Shown piece by piece: positions 7,141 to 9,393 of a stretch of 9,393 nt of DNA. The notes under the pieces are model-generated. The model was not told the origin of the DNA, searched no databases, and was given only the letters and a program-made list of their open reading frames with translations. This DNA comes from Bacteroidota bacterium (GTDB lineage Bacteria > Bacteroidota > Bacteroidia > Bacteroidales > Prolixibacteraceae). Numbering within the stretch: the first letter of the stretch is position 1; each line of letters opens with the position of its first letter. The position numbers and the translations under genes were made by a program. Location of the stretch: positions 1 to 9,393 of the forward strand of contig JAUYEQ010000149.1 in the NCBI GenBank assembly GCA_030691295.1, read 5' to 3'.

Positions 7141-7563
7141 ATGGAAAACAGTGATTCAATCAAGCTTTTCGAAAGTAAAAAAGTTCGTACTCATTGGGAC
7201 GAAGTGCAGGAGAAATGGTTTTTTTCTGTAATTGATGTGATAGAGATACTCACGGAAAGTCCACGAGCGAGAAAATATTGGAATGCATTAAAAACCAAAT
7301 TGCAAACAGAAGGCAGTGAGTTGTCCCAGAAATTGGGACAACCGAAAATGAAGTCATCTGACGGTAAGTTTTATATGACTGATATTGCCGATACCCAGCA
7401 ATTGTTGCGAATTATCCAATCCATTCCATCACCCAAAGCAGAACCTTTCAAGCAATGGCTTGCCAAGGTGGGGTATGAGCGCATGAAAGAAATAGCCGAT
7501 CCTGAACAAAGCATTGAAAGGGCCAGGGAGAATTTTCCGAAACAGATGAAGCAAAGGGTCTGA
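7141..7563 (+). CDS. BRO-N domain antirepressor-like protein, truncated (broken gene)
   Basis: The 140-residue open frame carries a BRO-N-type domain: KWFFSVIDVIEILTES at 25-40, ARKYWNALKTKL at 43-54, YMTDIADTQQLLRIIQSI from 78, and PKAEPFKQWLAKVGYERM. These domains are DNA-binding modules of phage antirepressor-like proteins and are common in mobile or accessory DNA of Bacteroidota. After PEQSIERARE the sequence leaves the family pattern and stops at TGA 7561 with an unrelated tail (NFPKQMKQRV). Intact chromosomal relatives are, from memory, roughly twice this length, with a conserved C-terminal segment. That segment is present immediately downstream in another frame, so this is the N-terminal piece of an internally deleted gene. 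The domain might still fold, but the protein is probably not functional as in the family. A 113-bp palindromic repeat lies just upstream. Confidence 0.75.
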   Translation: MENSDSIKLFESKKVRTHWDEVQEKWFFSVIDVIEILTESPRARKYWNALKTKLQTEGSELSQKLGQPKMKSSDGKFYMTDIADTQQLLRIIQSIPSPKAEPFKQWLAKVGYERMKEIADPEQSIERARENFPKQMKQRV

Positions 7564-7703
7564 CAGAAAATGCAAAAGCTGGCAAAAAAGGAGGCAAAAT
7601 AGCCAAAGATGCCCGGCTAGCTCTTGAACAGAAAACCGGAAAAAAAGTGGTAACAGGCGAAAACTTTTTACCCCCTTCAAAAAAGAATAAAAGCTTAGAT
7701 TAA
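7530..7703 (+). pseudogene. Detached C-terminal remnant of the BRO-N gene
   Basis: In the frame of 7530-7703, offset from the upstream BRO-N frame, the sequence reads EFSETDEAKGLTENAKAG, then a KKGGKIAKDAR stretch, then LEQKTGKKVVTGENFL, ending at TAA 7701-7703. This matches the conserved tail I recall from long chromosomal BRO-N proteins (GG..A..AR..LE.KTGKKVV). No start codon suits it, and the frame is closed by TGA at 7515-7517. The missing middle of the parent protein, perhaps 100-130 residues, has been deleted with loss of frame near 7525-7535. The remnant ends 15 bases before the nuclease gene. Confidence 0.75.
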
Positions 7704-7718
7704 ACACAAAACTTCTGT

Positions 7719-9393
7719 ATGAATCCTTTCCTAAAGCAGGTTGCCAGTTATCTCTATACCAATCATCGTTCCGAACTGAGCGATTTTTGCCTTGTTTTTC
7801 CGGGTAGGAGAGCGGGTGTGTTTTTTACGGCCTACCTGAACGAAATGGTAGAGTCGTCAATGCTTTCTCCTGAAATAATTACCATCAGCGAATTGATTTC
7901 GTCTGTGTCGGGCTTGCAACAGGCCGATCAGGTGGCATTGGTACTGAAACTTCAGGAAGTCTATTCCAAAGTGACCGGCCATCAGGAACCATTGGACGAG
8001 TTTTTCTTTTGGGGCGAAATTCTTTTGTCTGACTTTGACGACATCGACAAATATTTGTTGAATGCCGATGATCTGTTCAGGAATATTTCAGATTTGAAAG
8101 ACCTTGAAAATCAATTTGAATACCTGACTGCGGAACAAAAAGCCGCCATTGAGGAATTTTGGGGCAATCTGGAAAAAGTTCCACACTCGTTCAACAAGGA
8201 AAAATTCATCGGTATCTGGATAAAACTGGCTGAAATCTATCATCAGTTCAGGGAATCACTTCGGCAAAAAAATATTGCCTATTCAGGAATGATTTACCGC
8301 GATGTGGCGGATGGATTGACTGAGCAAATTCCGGTTGAATTGAAAGCGAAAAAATATGTGTTTATCGGATTTAATGCGCTGAACAATTGCGAGAAAGCCA
8401 TTTTTAAAAAACTGGATAATCTGAACAAAGCTTTGTTCTTCTGGGATTTCGACGAATTTTACCTGAAAGACAATGAAAACGAAGCAGGCCGGTTTCTTCG
8501 GACGAATATGATTGCTTTTCCAGCTCCGAAACACTTTGTTCCTGAAAAATCGCCTATTCCGAAAAACCGCAAAATTACAATGGTTTCGGTTCCCGGAAAT
8601 ATTACCCAGGCGCAGGCGATCAATATTCCGCAGGTGGTTAAAAGCTTCCAAATCAACAGCCGTTTCGACAATACCGCTTTTGTGCTGGCCGATGAAAATC
8701 TACTGATTCCGGTTATTTCGGCGGTTGGCAAAAACTTCGCCGACATCAATATCACGATGGGGTATCCGTTTGTGAACACGCCAGTTTACGGTTTCATTTC
8801 GCAGGTGATCAGCCTCCAGAAGAATATCCGCAAATCGGGATCGTCTCCTGTTTTCTATCACAAGCCAGTGGTTGCTATTCTGAATCATCAGTTTGTAGTC
8901 AATGCCGAAATAAAAACTTTTGTCTCCGGAATTTACAAACGGAACAGGGTTTATCTGGAGATCGGTGAATTGAATTTAAATCCGTTTGTCCGAAAAATAT
9001 TTGCCCGTCCGGAAAGCTGGCTGGACATTCTCAATTATTTTCTGGATGTTTTAAAAGAGCTCGCCCTGAAGTTTGACAGCACAGAAAATGAACAGGTTAA
9101 ATTGGAGTCTGAATACCTTTTTCAGGCATTTTTGACAGTTCAGCGATTGAAGGATACGATGGAAGCATTGAATGTTCCAGACTTTCCGGTTAAAATATTG
9201 TACCGTTTGCTCGATCAGAGTTTGCGGCGAATTTCTATCCCGTTTGAAGGTGAACCACTCACGGGCTTGCAGGTAATGGGTTTGCTGGAAACACGCTGTC
9301 TCGATTTTGAAAATCTGGTATTGTTCTCGGCCAACGAAGGCTTTTTGCCCCGAATTGCAGCCGGTCATTCGTTTGTTCCCTATCATCTTCGTA
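7719..9393 (+). CDS. AddB-like PD-(D/E)XK nuclease family protein, N-terminal part (cut by window edge)
   Basis: From ATG 7719 the frame stays open for 558 codons and runs off the right edge. The start carries the Bacteroidota AddB-like opening LVFPGRRAGVFFTAYL, in the position where active helicases have a Walker A motif; no GxGKT is present, so this is an inactive helicase-like fold. Further along are KKYVFIGFNALN (about 216-227), MGYPFVNTPVYGF, and the diagnostic GLQVMGLLETRCLDFENLVL from residue 516, followed by FSANEGFLPR. Family members are about 950-1000 residues with a C-terminal PD-(D/E)XK nuclease domain, which lies outside the window. By analogy with AddAB it should work with a UvrD-like AddA in processing double-strand ends for recombination; an addA gene would be expected just downstream. 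Only 15 bases separate the start from the BRO-N remnant, so its promoter may lie within that debris. Confidence 0.87.
   Translation, partial: MNPFLKQVASYLYTNHRSELSDFCLVFPGRRAGVFFTAYLNEMVESSMLSPEIITISELISSVSGLQQADQVALVLKLQEVYSKVTGHQEPLDEFFFWGEILLSDFDDIDKYLLNADDLFRNISDLKDLENQFEYLTAEQKAAIEEFWGNLEKVPHSFNKEKFIGIWIKLAEIYHQFRESLRQKNIAYSGMIYRDVADGLTEQIPVELKAKKYVFIGFNALNNCEKAIFKKLDNLNKALFFWDFDEFYLKDNENEAGRFLRTNMIAFPAPKHFVPEKSPIPKNRKITMVSVPGNITQAQAINIPQVVKSFQINSRFDNTAFVLADENLLIPVISAVGKNFADINITMGYPFVNTPVYGFISQVISLQKNIRKSGSSPVFYHKPVVAILNHQFVVNAEIKTFVSGIYKRNRVYLEIGELNLNPFVRKIFARPESWLDILNYFLDVLKELALKFDSTENEQVKLESEYLFQAFLTVQRLKDTMEALNVPDFPVKILYRLLDQSLRRISIPFEGEPLTGLQVMGLLETRCLDFENLVLFSANEGFLPRIAAGHSFVPYHLR

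Noticed and set aside
6619..9393. Defence island made of the GxxExxY, BRO-N and AddB-like genes
   Set aside because: The AddB-like gene is a general recombination nuclease, the BRO-N gene is broken, and no recognised defence module or partner is present. Adjacency alone does not support a system.

Overview
The window looks like a chromosomal segment from a member of the Bacteroidota. The evidence is a moderately AT-rich composition, no visible Shine-Dalgarno sequences, candidate TTTG-type promoter elements, lipoproteins with short Bacteroidota-style leaders, a fused aminolipid acyltransferase, the Bacteroidota-type AddB-like nuclease, and a GxxExxY protein next to a BRO-N protein. A Marinilabiliales-like member of Bacteroidia is a guess from overall protein flavour only.

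Layout. (1) 1-554, minus: N-terminal part of a YgiQ-family radical SAM protein, cut by the window edge and starting at TTG. (2) 643-2454, plus: a two-domain acyltransferase (PlsC-like plus OlsB-like GNAT) of the kind that makes amino-acid-containing acyl lipids. (3) 2459-2833, minus: a small four-helix DUF486/DMT membrane protein, convergent with the previous gene. (4) 2917-4710, plus: a two-gene unit of a PQQ-dependent sugar/aldose dehydrogenase lipoprotein and a monohaem cytochrome c lipoprotein, probably an electron donor/acceptor pair at the cell envelope. (5) 4714-6402, minus: an exported gamma-glutamyltransferase. (6) 6445-7703: an AT-rich accessory patch with two related palindromic repeats bracketing a GxxExxY (PD-(D/E)XK-type) gene, followed by a BRO-N antirepressor-like gene that has lost its middle and survives as two out-of-frame pieces. 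(7) 7719 to the right edge, plus: the N-terminal 558 residues of an AddB-like PD-(D/E)XK nuclease-family protein.

Most of the window is ordinary housekeeping and envelope metabolism. The part that known gene families do not fully explain is 6508-7116. There, two roughly 100-bp elements with TGTCTG...AGACA ends sit in the same orientation on either side of one small nuclease-like gene, one element supplies that gene's stop codon, and each element ends shortly before an ATG. It resembles a MITE-like or repeat-associated cassette. I cannot claim a complete new system from this window alone, but it is the best place to look.
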